Below, in pieces: positions 1 through 10,992 of a stretch of DNA of 64,000 nucleotides. The translations under genes were made by a program, and so were the position numbers. The first letter of the stretch is position 1. The number at the start of each line of letters is the position of its first letter. The stretch is from Beaufortia kweichowensis. Its lineage: Eukaryota; Chordata; Actinopteri; Cypriniformes; Gastromyzontidae. The stretch covers positions 12,691,383 to 12,755,382 of the forward strand of contig CM032815.1 of assembly GCA_019155185.1 (NCBI GenBank). The letters run 5' to 3'. Below the pieces are notes generated by a model, which did not search any database, was not told where the DNA came from, and saw nothing but the letters and a program-made list of their open reading frames with translations.

Positions 1-96
1 GACATAGATAAGGACTTTCCCCGAGCGAAGAGACAACTGGATAGTAGACCTGTAAACACTGCTTACAGGGCAAGACCATACGATTCAGATTTGTAA
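1..96 (+). CDS. Claudin C-terminus, 3' end of the upstream tandem claudin (partial)
   Basis: The window opens inside a reading frame giving 31 complete codons plus a stop (DIDKDFPRAK..., ending RPYDSDL). The last residues match the tail of the complete claudin 2.7 kb downstream, which ends RPYDADL, and the DFPR stretch is also shared. This is therefore the cytoplasmic tail of a tandem claudin paralogue. The final residues resemble the C-terminal PDZ-binding motif by which claudins dock on ZO scaffolds at tight junctions. The four-helix body lies to the left of the window, so the subtype rests on similarity to the neighbour. Confidence 0.82.
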   Translation, partial: DIDKDFPRAKRQLDSRPVNTAYRARPYDSDL

Positions 97-462
97 AAAA
101 GACCTATTTAAAAATATGAACTGACGGCATTTAATTGCATAAAACAGAAAACTCGCTAAAAAAACAATAGAAACTATCACATAAATTATACTGGATTTAT
201 TGGTTATACTGGGAAATGGTTTTAGGTTCCATTGGTGGGATGTATACAGTATATTTGGCTATCAGAATCATTTTATTGTCACTGTAATTTTCCTTTTGAC
301 ATCAGCAGTGCCCGATGCCAGGTTATCAAATTGTGTAATCGTGTAGTAAAAAGTGGTCATAATTGTGTAGTAAAAAGTGGTCCCATATATTAATCCACAT
401 GATGTCACAGATGTATTCAATATTTACCAAGGCTGTAAAATGGTACTAGTATACACTAGTAT
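97..462 (+). other. 3' flank of the partial claudin
   Basis: AT-rich, probably 3' UTR followed by spacer. No clear AATAAA was found. An 18-bp unit (GTGTAGTAAAAAGTGGTC) occurs twice, at 341-358 and 365-382, as a short direct repeat. Confidence 0.5.
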
Positions 463-813
463 ACACAAATGGTTCTAAATAGCACTAAAAGGTTATTTGC
501 AGGTAATTGTAAGGAAACCACTTAAAGTGCTATATTACCTTTTTGTGCTATATGACACATTTTTTGTCAAATTGAGGTGCTCTATAGCACCGTTACTGTA
601 CAAAGAACTTGTTAAGCACTTTTATGGTTCTTTAGTGGTTCTTCAGCGGTTCTTTGGAATGGTTAAGGTGCTATATTGCTATATTGGTTCTACATTAATG
701 GTTCTACAAAATATGCATTTTCTAAATTATATAGCACTTAAAATGGTTCCCCTATGATTATGAGCAAAGAACCACTTTTAGTGCTATTTAGCACCATTTG
801 TTTTTAGAGTGTA
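463..813. mobile_element. Foldback MITE-like repeat
   Basis: The left end (about 466-490, ACAAATGGTTCTAAATAGCAC) is inverted at the right end (about 775-801, GTGCTATTTAGCACCATTTG), then TTTTTAGAGTGTA. The interior is full of short variants of GGTTCT and GTGCTATAT. This inverted-end structure without coding capacity fits a non-autonomous DNA transposon. The family was not identified. The reading frame at 497-757 is simply the repeat interior. Confidence 0.6.
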
Positions 814-1605
814 ACGTCACAGGTTTGCAATGATTTCTTATGCCACCTACCTAATATGTTATTTTCCTAGAAAGCATGTTAACCATGTTAGGTATATGTA
901 AGAAAACGGAACACTAACACTATCAGTATGGTTTTATACAGTACAGTACTTTGCATTACATAGAAAGGTCTTCATAATTTGTACCTTGTACCATCAATAT
1001 TAGTACCTTGACTTTGTAGACTTGACTCTGAGCTGTTTTGTAATGTGAAATGTCCACTTTATCAGAAACCATTTCAGTTTGTACAGTAATACTTGTTTTA
1101 AAAACCAGATACCGTTAGCTAAAAAAAGCTTATTGTTAAAAACATTACACCTGTGAAAAGCAGTTAATGTTTGTAGTAACATTCTCTGGTGTTTATTTTC
1201 GGTTGTTTTGGGGTGTGTGGCAATTTTGGCATGCATCCATCAACTTGAATGTTGTTTATTTTCCTGTATTTTAATTATTGATAATGCAATTGTTAAACAC
1301 AGATTTAGGAGAACTGTAATTCTAGAACTGAATTAAGTCAATACATATTGTTTTATAATACCTATTATTATTTAGAACTTACTATGTCATTGTGAAGTTT
1401 TAATTAACAAGATTAAGGTCAAAATATTAAATGAAAACGTTAAATGACAAGCATATGTGTTTGTTTTCAGTCCTGATGGTCTCCATTTGATGGAAGTTTA
1501 ACCCTATTTTAATCTCTGTCTTTGCAAGTATTTATTGCATTTTCACATGATCATTTTAAAGTATTAGAACTTGAACTTTATTATTTGATAATATGCTGAT
1601 ATTTT
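814..1605. other. AT-rich spacer, nothing recognised
   Basis: No reading frame with recognisable content, no RNA gene and no clear repeat structure was seen. Confidence 0.5.
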
Positions 1606-2110
1606 AATAGTTTATTTGTATAGTGCTTTAACAATGTAGCACTGTTTCAAAGCAGATTTACAGCAGAATAAACAGAATGACAAGCAGGGGAATATAAAAG
1701 CTAATTTAATAACTAATATCTAATATCACTAATGTCTTACATCAGCAGTCTCCTAGTGAGCACTCCAACACGGCGACGGTGGCAAGGAACCCAAACTCCA
1801 TTGATGAATGTATATATATATATATATATGGAGAAAAAAAACGTGGGAGAACCCAGGCTCACTTGGAGGGTCATTTCTCATCTGACGCGTCACAGATGCA
1901 GTCAGTAATTTGATAAAAATTATTTGATTTAAAGTGATGTACTAAATTTACTAAAATTTGAAGCCATGTAGGTCTGAGTTTTGAGTTGATCTGGATTATT
2001 AGTTGTGATTGAATTTAACAATTTGTTAGTTTACAGCTAATGTGGCCAATATCAAGCACTGAGTCAGATCAGGGTAAGGACTGGATGCAACCTCGGAATA
2101 ATAGATGTAT
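1606..2110 (-). mobile_element. LINE (L2/CR1-like) 3' end fragment
   Basis: Read on the - strand this resembles the tail of the LINE at 57.6-58.2 kb. Shared marks are the 'gaggttgcatccagtcc' block, the 'gtgacgcgtcag' block, the 'gagcctgggttctccc' block and the following 'ttttttctcca'. A short TA run (about 1811-1829) interrupts it. No reverse transcriptase remains, so this is a 5'-truncated insertion. Confidence 0.65.
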
Positions 2111-2234
2111 AAAATGTGAAATACCATCTACCACAGCAAGAGATTTTTAATGCAAGTGTTTTTATTTTCTGTATATTGACCTACTAGTCAATAAATGGGT
2201 TAGAAAAGCTATTGAACTTTTGACATAACTTTTT

Positions 2235-2360
<126 letters not shown>

Positions 2361-2780
2361 ATTCACCCTATTATTATTAACCCTATTATAATAAATTAAT
2401 TGTGTAAAGGTATGTGTAAAACAACAAATGGAGTAGTGTATCTGTGTAAGATATCAATATGATATGTCATAATTTAGAGCAGTTGAAGGTGACAAACATT
2501 TATGCAAATGTACTTTTGAGGTAAAACCTCATAGTTGCCGAATTGTCATTGTGAAATCTGTAGTATCCCCTATTTCTTGTCCTGCATACTGGAATTCCAG
2601 GTTTGGTTAAAAGAGTGTCATCCTGTTAAAACCAGTTTAAGGTGAACCAAACATTCAAGACCACGCCCTTTTAGATGCTAATCAGACAGATCCACCTCCT
2701 CTAAGTTTCAGTGTGTTTCTTCTTAAGCACTAGACAAACTACATTCCCTTCAGAAGGGGACAACAGCTGTAGACCCAAAC
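2361..2780 (+). promoter_or_regulatory. Upstream region of the claudin gene
   Basis: This stretch lies between the microsatellite and the claudin start codon and should hold the promoter and 5' UTR. No TATA box at a convincing distance was seen. An octamer-like ATGCTAAT is present near 2674. The promoter role is inferred from position only. Confidence 0.3.
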
Positions 2781-3593
2781 ATGAGAACTCCAGGCATCCT
2801 GATATTTGGCTTGGTTCTGGCACCCTGCGGATGGATCCTGGACCTGACCAGCACGGTTGCGCCCAACTGGCGCACTATTCACAACCTTGCTAATGAACCT
2901 TCAGACCTGGTGGTGGAGCAGGGAATCTGGGACATCTGCAAGACTTACACATCGTCAAGAACCCAACAGTGTAGCCAACAAAGTAATGACCCAAAATATT
3001 TTAGCACTAGCAATCAGATCATTTCGATTGCTCAAGGAATGATGATCGCATCCTTGATTGTGACTGCACTTGGTCTGGCCGTGGCAACTCCTGGAGTAAG
3101 ATGCTGGAGGGACAAACCCAGATGGAAGCTGGCAGCTCTTGGTGGTCTCCTTATCTTCTGCTCTGGGGTCCTGACCATCATTCCAGTTGCATGGTACACC
3201 CACCAACTGACCAACCTCACCTCCACCTCGGTCAAAGGAGACCCAGCAAACCCAGATGAAATTCGTGTAGGATACTGCATCATTTTGGGCTACATTGGAG
3301 GCATCATGGAGGTCCTTGGGGGCTTTGTGATGTGCCTTGGGATATGCTCTTGCTGTGGAGGTCGGAACCGTGGAGACAAGCCTCAAACCACCACAGCCAG
3401 AGCAACATTTAGACCAACCCCTATTCCAAGGGTTAACATACCAAGAAGCTATGGTGGAAGCAGTGAAAGAAGCAGTGTACCATACTCTAAAAAGTCACTT
3501 GATGATGACCTGGATTTTCCAAGAGGTAAAACTCGAGACAGGGGGTCTATCAACACATCATACACTGGCAGGCCTTATGACGCTGATCTATGA
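2781..3593 (+). CDS. cldn23: Claudin-23-like tight-junction protein (single exon)
   Basis: An intact 270-residue claudin. The N-terminus (MRTPGILIFGLVLAPCGWIL) closely resembles claudin-23 as I know it (MRTP...LAPCG). The first extracellular loop has the family signature W30, G48-I49-W50, C53 and C64. Four hydrophobic segments lie at about 5-25, 82-102, 117-137 and 165-193. The cytoplasmic tail is about 75 residues, rich in Ser/Thr/Arg, and ends YDADL, a PDZ-type terminus. Claudins form paracellular barriers or channels at tight junctions, and claudin-23 is a single-exon gene, as here. The start was chosen because it gives the family N-terminus; an overlapping frame from 2711 does not. A tandem paralogue ends at position 96. 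The gene converges on the - strand EGF/membrane gene at 5.3 kb. Confidence 0.95.
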   Translation: MRTPGILIFGLVLAPCGWILDLTSTVAPNWRTIHNLANEPSDLVVEQGIWDICKTYTSSRTQQCSQQSNDPKYFSTSNQIISIAQGMMIASLIVTALGLAVATPGVRCWRDKPRWKLAALGGLLIFCSGVLTIIPVAWYTHQLTNLTSTSVKGDPANPDEIRVGYCIILGYIGGIMEVLGGFVMCLGICSCCGGRNRGDKPQTTTARATFRPTPIPRVNIPRSYGGSSERSSVPYSKKSLDDDLDFPRGKTRDRGSINTSYTGRPYDADL

Positions 3594-3918
3594 AATTCTA
3601 CAACTTGATACATTAATTGACCATTTTGTGTACTTTAACATAACTCTCTAAGATCTTATGGCTGTTCGATCAAAACAAGGAAACACCCTTTAACACAATT
3701 ACTATTGCAAATACTTGTTAATGTTTACAACAGTCATTGATTGTACTTACCATATATGCTCTGAAGTTGAACTTTTAATAGAAACATGAGGGTTTTAGTT
3801 TTGTTATTTTAAATATGACCTTCGAAAAAGAATTAAGCTTATGCTTACGATCATGCCCGAGCTACTTTTACAACACTAACTTCTGAATGCTTTAAATTGT
3901 GTAATATTTTCTTGTGTA

Positions 3919-3924
3919 AATAAA
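3919..3924 (+). promoter_or_regulatory. Probable polyadenylation signal of the claudin
   Basis: A canonical AATAAA lies about 325 bp after the claudin stop and is the first convincing one downstream. Confidence 0.5.
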
Positions 3925-5255
3925 ACTTACATATTCAATGCAAACATTTAATACAACCTAAATTTAGTCAAAGGGTTTTTTAGACTCACCTTCTGCAATG
4001 TGGTATTACCAGTAATACAGGTTGTTTAAGTTTCTTTCTGGAAGTCTTGAAATGTGGGCCATGTTTGAATTGTCAGGTGATGTTTTAGCCATGTGAACTG
4101 AACCTGATAATCAGAATGTGCCACGAAGGAGTAGGCCATTATGTAAACTGCTCCACAAGGTATACTGTGTTGTATTAAATATAATTTATACATTTAAATC
4201 AAGACATTTTTTATATCAACAATAAATTGATTTATTTTGGATGGTTGGTAGATAATAGACCATTAACCAGGAAGTATCAAATCAATATTTTTTCAAAATG
4301 AAAATAACTAAAATAACAGTTGGAGTTTATTAATAATTCACTGTAAAACAAAAATAATTAAAGAAGTTGTGTAAATTAATTCTGATTCTCAAAAGATGAT
4401 TTTAGTACGAAGAAAATTAGAACATGTTGCATTTTTCAATTGCTTAGGGGTTAATGTCTGTGTGCTTTTTGAATGGCAAATCCTTTTTGATCTCTTTGTA
4501 ACAACTGAAATATGTTTTAACAAAATATTATTTATTAATCCAAACACTATTGTTAATGTGTACTGATAGTAAATCAAATAAACAACCTGTCAGCATCAAG
4601 AAGACTACTTAAGTAGTTGTAATAAATGGAAAATAATTTAGCATTTAAAAAATGTGCACTCTTTATTTTGTATCGTTTAAAGAAGTTACATCCAAGTGAG
4701 ATAAAGGATGGCAGACTACTTTTTAAAATTAAAAATCATGTTCTATGGTAAACAGAAACAAATACAGTCTTTAACTCTAACTTTGAACCCTAAAGTTCAA
4801 AAAGTTGTGGTAACACTTTATAGGAATTAGACCCTGAGGCCAACTACTAAACTGAATAAAGCATGGTTTATTTTTATTGTTGTTGCAACACACTAATATA
4901 GTAAAACCAAATATTTTAGTACCATAAAATGACATTGTCTAAGTCATCTCCCCCTAAGTATGTCTGTCCAATTCATCATCATGTTCAAAGACAATGACAA
5001 AGGCTAACATATACATAAAATACATTTTTCCGTGCATGGTTGAAAGAGTTAGACATTTTGAAAGCCTCATTAATTTGATGTACAAGTGCTATAAACTTAT
5101 CTAAAGCTCTGTTAAAAGAGATAGAGGGGGATCAAATCAAAACAAAATGCAAGGAGGGGGAGAGAGGGTTACCTTATTGTAACCATAATAGAGATATTAT
5201 AAGCATTAACAGGGAAATGGCAAATTTGTTCTTTGGCATGTTGCCTTAAGACATG
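3925..5255. other. AT-rich intergenic region between convergent genes
   Basis: No gene, RNA gene or transposon was recognised. Short reading frames here have no family features. Confidence 0.5.
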
Positions 5256-5301
5256 TTAAACGTGTGCTCCATTTCTTCTTTCTTCTTCAGCTGCCCTTTT
5301 T
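5256..5301 (-). CDS. Last exon: cytoplasmic tail
   Basis: The acceptor TTTTTAACAG is followed by 46 nt completing Arg and encoding KRAAEEERRNGAHV, then TAA at 5256-5258. The phase matches the donor at 5572. There is no NPxY-type motif. Confidence 0.6.
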
Positions 5302-6371
5302 CTGTTAAAAAGGTAAAGAGTAAAATTGATTTATTGACCATATACACAGTACTTTGCAAACACCACAGTCACAGAGCTGTTCACTTAACATGTAATAATG
5401 GGACCTGTGGCTTTTTGTGTACAGAAGCAATGTGGTGGTTACCACTCGCAACAACATGGTGGTGCTTGCAATTTTATTTTAGAAAATGTACAAATCTAGT
5501 CCTACAATATAGTGTATTATACTCGATATGTACAGGAAAGTCCAGAAAGGAGTTTTAAGGTCATATCTCACCGCCGCTTTGCCTTCTGCTTTTGCCAGAA
5601 GAATGCCAGCACAAACATCAGGGTGATAAAGGTGATGATGCAGGCCAAGGTGCCAAGGGTGAGAGGTAAGGAGAGTGCCTCATTGACTGTTTCATTACAG
5701 GTGTCACCGGTGTAGCCCAGTTTACACTCACAGGTGGGCACCTCGTTCACCACGACACATCTACCATGGCTGCATTTGTTATCGGAACAAGTGATTGAAG
5801 AGTGAGACATGCCACCATTGGTCAGAGGGTTGATGGTAGGGACTGACATGTTGAAACTCTGAAGAGTAACAGAGAGAAACTTACAACAGTTGAAATAAAA
5901 TGACATTTACAAAAAACAGTTGACAATATAACAATGTAAAAACATTGTTTTTGTTAACAAAAACGGTCAGTAATTAATTACCGGTAGAATAATTGTAAAA
6001 GCCTGTCTTAAATATGAAAAATTTGAATCACTTAATTATTTAACATTTGTTAAATTGTTTTAATTTGAAATTATTATTTTAACTAGACCTTCATACTGAG
6101 TCTGTAAATCCTGAGGTTCATCATTCATACCCTTTAGCAAACATACTCTTTCTTTTTTGGAAAAAAAAAATCACTTTATAAATTACTTATGCATGGAGAC
6201 TACATTTATAAAAATAAAAAATGAAGACAACTACACAAGCCCATGCATTTAAAAGTTAACTTGAAGTCAGGTGAGATCTTTTAAAAGATCACTTTTAAAA
6301 TAAGACAAAGCAGAAGACGTTTAAATACTTACCATTTCCCTACTCAAAGGTTGAAAACGGTCACAATAACC
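5256..6371 (-). CDS. 3' end of an EGF-like single-pass membrane protein gene (5' exons not found)
   Basis: Three - strand exons join in phase: 6333-6371, 5572-5858 and 5256-5301. The product has a short leader (GYCDRFQPLSREM), a six-cysteine EGF-like module, a strongly hydrophobic membrane segment (LPLTLGTLACIITFITLMFV) and a short basic/acidic tail ending NGAHV. The exon plan is like the last exons of the LDL-receptor-family gene at 39.3-39.7 kb: EGF plus membrane segment in one exon, with a phase-2 junction after a Lys/Arg cluster. I infer a related gene or duplicated 3' end. No LDLa or YWTD exon was found between 6.4 and 39 kb, so the ectodomain may be small, missing, or beyond what I could recognise. 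Confidence 0.6.
5572..5858 (-). CDS. EGF-like module plus transmembrane exon
   Basis: 287 nt between acceptor ...TCTTCAG and donor GTGAGA. It encodes an EGF module spaced C-x4-C-x4-C-x8-C-x-C-x8-C (starting CSDNKCSHGRC), then about 23 hydrophobic residues and a stop-transfer cluster WQKQKAKRR. The EGF spacing is that of LDL-receptor-family modules, not of the EGF growth-factor ligands. Confidence 0.72.
6333..6371 (-). CDS. Small 39-nt linker exon (tentative)
   Basis: The acceptor GCATTGCAG and donor GTAAGTATT are both strong. Only one phase is open, giving GYCDRFQPLSREM in frame with the next exon. No homology was recognised, so the call depends on splice signals and phase. Confidence 0.45.
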
Positions 6372-9251
6372 CTGCAATGCAAAAAACTGCACAGGTCTTA
6401 AACTTTATATGTACAAAATGCGCAAGGACAAAATAAAAGAGAGTGATTTTAAAAAGCTGTAAATGCCCTGACATGTGCGAATAAACCTTCAATGTTCCCG
6501 AACAGAACTGAGACCCACCCATTCAACACAATAGCAGGTAAATGCTCAGTGAAACAAGACTCCTGTCTGATAGTGAATGAGCACAAAGGATTGAACGGCA
6601 GCTTACAGGGACAAATAAGGGCCAGATAAAGATATAACCTGCAGTAACAGTTTAAATGTTTTGTATGCACCAATGCGGGCTCGTAAAATAATCACATATA
6701 GTTCCTGCAGACGCAAGGTACATACTTCATGCGGTTCTTTCAGCACACCGTGATGGTACGCACGCGCCCGGCAGCACATAAGGTCACGTGTTATGACCAA
6801 ATGACGTAAGGATGATCTAGTTTTTACAGTTTGTTACCATTGTATATCAGCACTCAGGGCGATACATTTCATACATTCATGTGCCCGTGAATTATTCATT
6901 GTATGATTGTAAGACTGTTCTAATTGATAGCTGAAAAAAAAATCAAAATTCTTGCACATGTATATTTATGTTTTATTTGCCAAAAGTACCACAGTATTAT
7001 ATACACTACCACGTAAATATCTTGATACATATAGGTAATATATCATTTTCCACCTTACCTCACCTACCATGACTGTACTGTTGTACCAGTCAGCATAGGA
7101 GAAAATTCTACTCTTCAGAGGCTCCTAAAATTGTTTCGCTCTGCCAATAAACAAAAAAGTATACTTTTTAAAGTTTGCAATTCGTTGTACAAACTTACAA
7201 AAATTATGTAACTTATGCAATTTTTAGTTACACTGACTTGTCAGTGTCGGTGTCAAAATTCTAGTGGGGCAGAGAGAGGCTTTGTGAAACCAGATGATGA
7301 ACTACACTAGCCTGCCACCGGCTGGCGAGATCTGCCGGTTGCATGCGACTACAGAGACGGTCAGACACTTTGTGCTTTCCGTAGTGTGCTGAATCAACCT
7401 CATTCAGAACACGCAATTATAAATCGAGGTTTTTAAATAAAATTTATTTTTTTAATTTATTTTTTTACAGTTTTTGAACTTTTCCTAAAAAACAAATACT
7501 GTTTTGTTGCTTGGAAACAACTAGTTTTCATATTTGAGATCTGAAAAATACAGAGCATCTTTGACCTGTTTATCCACTTTCCAATTTCTGCAAATAAATG
7601 CAATATTTTTATTTCAAAATTGGCAGACATATTGTCAGTAGTTCACAAAATGAAACAAAAACGACCATTTTACCAAAGCATGGACCTATCAATAGTAAAT
7701 TTGGGAAAAAAGGAAATTCTTCTATTTTTTCAGTGGCAGTAGCCTATATAACTGAAAGTATGGCGTGCGTCCGTGTGTATATTTAACATTACATAAACAT
7801 GTCATGGACTATTACATGGACTATTACACTAAATCAATAAAAGAAAAGGTTTTCTAGAAATTAGACTATGTGGACTAAATGTGGACTATTACACTAAATC
7901 AATAAAAGAAAAGGTTTTCTATAAAATGTTTGCTTTTTTATTCCTCAAATCTTTCTCAAAAGTCTCAAAAAAGTGTGTTAGCATTTTTTAAATAATACGA
8001 CGTTAGGTTCATTATTTGCACAATTTCGTTTGTGTATATGACATTTTCCAAATATAAGCAACAGACCAGAACGTTTTCTTCCAAACTGTAAATAAAATAA
8101 GAATATTTATTAGTTAGCTTAATCATAATTTTTGATCATGTTTTGTGTGTTTTGTTTGAATATCAGATATTTAATATCAAGATTAGTTAAAAACAGGAAC
8201 TTGTCTAAGAAAAAACACGCAACACATGTCGTCCTTGTCATCACAGAATCTGACCAATGAGAATAAAATGTGTCGTCATCAAGGCATTACCAGCCGATTA
8301 TGAGCAACTGCAGCGCCTGACCTAGGCGGCTGGTCTTGTATTGCTCTCGCGGTTTGACAAATGAGATCCAGAGCCATTGAGAGATTGGGAAGAACTTTTT
8401 ACTTTAACTTTATAATTTTAAGGTTTCATGTTATCAGTGCATCAAAATGTTCTAGTGGATTTTTCCTCATTAAATTATTATTATTTAGTCGAAGTTATTA
8501 GGTAAATGTCAAGGCTACTGAGTGAGGTTAGCAACATATACCCACAAACAGCATATTAATTGTAAATTCTGTTCTCTTAAATTACTATTAAAATGATTAT
8601 TAAATCAATAATTAACTATTAGACTATACAAGGACAAAATAAAGGAAAGGACACAGACAAAATGTTTGACATGCTATTTAGTTTATTATCCCACACATAA
8701 ATCTGATAATTATTATTTATACAGTTTAAAATATATTTAAAACACAAATGTTAGAATATATTAGATATATTAGATTGGAGACATTTATTGATAAATCCAT
8801 TACTGTAAATAAGTGCATGACAATAAATATAAAATATCAATATTATAATATTAAAAGTTATAAATGATTGTGTATAAACGTTTAAGCTGTTTTAACTTTG
8901 AATTATGTATTCTTGTATGTATTAATAAGTTAACAGAAGGGTGCATAAGAATTAAAAGTCATAAATATAACACTGGTTATTAAGCTATAGTTATTGAATA
9001 TACAGGATTATTAAAACACTAATAATTAGACTTAATACTAATAATAAATAATACTATTATTGATTACTGAAATACGTGATTGCCTTTGAGGTAGGTAAAG
9101 TTAGTTGATCAAACTCCTCAAAATTCTTAAATATTAACAGATTTTATTTAAAAAAATTTATGTAACCACATATAAATGCTACATACACATGCCGATGTAA
9201 ATATTGTAAATCAATGCACTCTGTTTCTCTATGGCTCTGATGTGATGTAAG
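6372..9251. other. AT-rich intergenic region
   Basis: No host gene was recognised. It should hold upstream exons or the promoter of the EGF/membrane gene if that gene is short, but none can be supported. A local tandem duplication lies at 7817-7921. Confidence 0.4.
7817..7921. repeat. Local tandem duplication, 40-bp identical copies
   Basis: The 40-bp segment starting TGGACTATTACACTAAATCA occurs at 7817-7856 and again at 7882-7921, a 65-bp period. Confidence 0.9.
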
Positions 9252-10720
9252 GCCCCGATCACACAGAACGAGTTTGAGGTCTCTGCAGACCAAAAAAAGC
9301 TTTCTCAATTTTGGGGCGTTTTCAAACCAGGATAGGCGTTTTTCAATCTTGAGTTCCAAGATTGAGTGGGTGTTCTGTCGAATTTTGCTATAAAAGTGGG
9401 CCTAACCCCTCGCCTAACCTAAACCCTGATGCTGCGGGTCACACTAGACATTTGGAATGCAAATTTTCTATGCAGACCCCAGCATCACGAGAAACTAATT
9501 TGCACTAATGCGCATGTGTTTGAGTGTCCGGTGTCGTCACATTTGCATGCGAATGAATGGAAGCCAATGAAACGGAAAAGTATAGTGTGACTGCGGCATG
9601 ACACTAACCTTGGATGATTGAAAACACCTGTCCGGTGTGAAAACGCTCAAAAATTGAGAAACATCCTTTTTTGTTCTGTAGAGACGTATACTTGCACATA
9701 ACACATTTTTCAGGTTTGAAAACACAAGGCGCGTTTCAAATAAAATTCTGTCATCTACTGATCCTCATGTTGTTCCAAACCTTAATGATTTTCTTTCACG
9801 TGTGGAACATATAAGACAATATTTTGACGAATGGTGGTAACCAAACAGTTGTTGGTCCTTACTGACTTCCACAATAGAAAAATATGGGAGTCAATGGGAA
9901 CCAACAACTGTTTGGTTACCAACATGCTTCAAAGTATCTTCTTCTGTGTTCATCAGAAGAAAGAAAATCATACAGGGTTGAAACAACATATGGGTAATTC
10001 AATGGAAAAAAAGAAATTTCATTTTTGGGTGAACTATCCCTTTAAAAGTGTCAGAAAAATGTAGTAAAAGTAAAAAGCACAGTATTTACCTCTGAAATTG
10101 GCTGGTGCTATGTATGAACAGATACCTGGAAATTCAGAAAATGAAGTGTAGGTGTTAACTTGTAACTAAGTGTTAACTTTTATATAACAAAAACGCCCAA
10201 AAAAACGTGCTTACATCCTTTTTTAATTGGATGGTTAAAAAACATCTGTCTGGTGTGAAAACGCCCAAAAATTGAGAAACACCCTTCTTGTTCTGCAGAG
10301 ACATATACTTGCACAAAACACGTTTTTCAAGTTTGAAAACGTAAGCGCATTTTTATGTTGCTAGGCAACCACTGAAACAACTGTCCTGATAATCAAGGAT
10401 TATAGCGGGAGCGCTACAAAGTATTTGGTTTGCTGTTACATAAACTGTTACATTAGCATAAACTTATAAACATAAACATAAATATGTACAAGCAGAGGGT
10501 GCTTGCTCTGACCTTATGTGAGGCTGAGAGGAGTACAGGAGACAGGGGAATGGAGATCCTTGTGGGTACATGAAACGCTCAGAAAGAGAAGACACCGTGG
10601 GGAGTACCATTACTTGGTCCAAAAGCTTTTGCCTTGATGATGGTCGGTTCAAGGGTTATTTTAGGATTAGCCAGGGACAGTTTAACAACCTGCTGTCAAT
10701 CGTTGGCTGAGTGGCTGCGT
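9252..10720 (+). mobile_element. PIF/Harbinger-like transposon remnant
   Basis: It opens with GGCCCCGATCACACAGAACG, a Harbinger-type end in fish genomes. Blocks at about 9600-9735 and 10,215-10,345 are near-duplicates (both contain GGTGTGAAAACGC and AATTGAGAAACA). The stretch 10,619-10,712 in the + frame gives SFCLDDGRFKGYFRISQGQFNNLLSIVG, resembling the N-terminal part of Harbinger transposase, then a stop. Another repeat (9739-10,046) has been inserted. No working transposase remains. Confidence 0.6.
9739..10046. mobile_element. Foldback non-autonomous element, common cyprinid type
   Basis: The core carries an almost perfect inverted pair, 9836-9858 (GGTAACCAAACAGTTGTTGG...) and 9897-9920. 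The outer parts (TTCTGTCATC... and ...GGGTGAACTATCCCTTTAA) match a repeat I know as very abundant in cyprinid genomes. It sits inside the Harbinger remnant. Confidence 0.75.
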
Positions 10721-10887
10721 ATTTGTTTGCGGTAGGTAATGTTGCTTGTAAAGTGAATAATTTTAATTACTAATCTATATCCTGCTGGGTAGTTTAACCT
10801 TTGATCTTACAGCAAAATGTATCAGTTAATATTTAATCATATATTTTGTATCAGTACTCAAAAATAACTAATTAAAAAGATAATACA

Positions 10888-10992
10888 AATTCTGTCATCT
10901 ACTTATTCATAGTGTTTGACGAATGTAAACAGTTGTTGGTTGACTTCCCCAATAAGAAAAAAATACTATGGGAGTCAATGGGGACCAACAAC
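10888..10992 (+). mobile_element. Partial copy of the same foldback element
   Basis: It repeats the left part of the 9739-10,046 element (TTCTGTCATCTACTTATTC, then ACAGTTGTTGG, then TATGGGAGTCAATGGGGACC) and stops after the second arm begins. Confidence 0.7.

Noticed and set aside
2955..3386. 143-residue frame antisense to the claudin
   Set aside because: It is a shadow of the claudin coding sequence, which has the complete family signature in the other strand.
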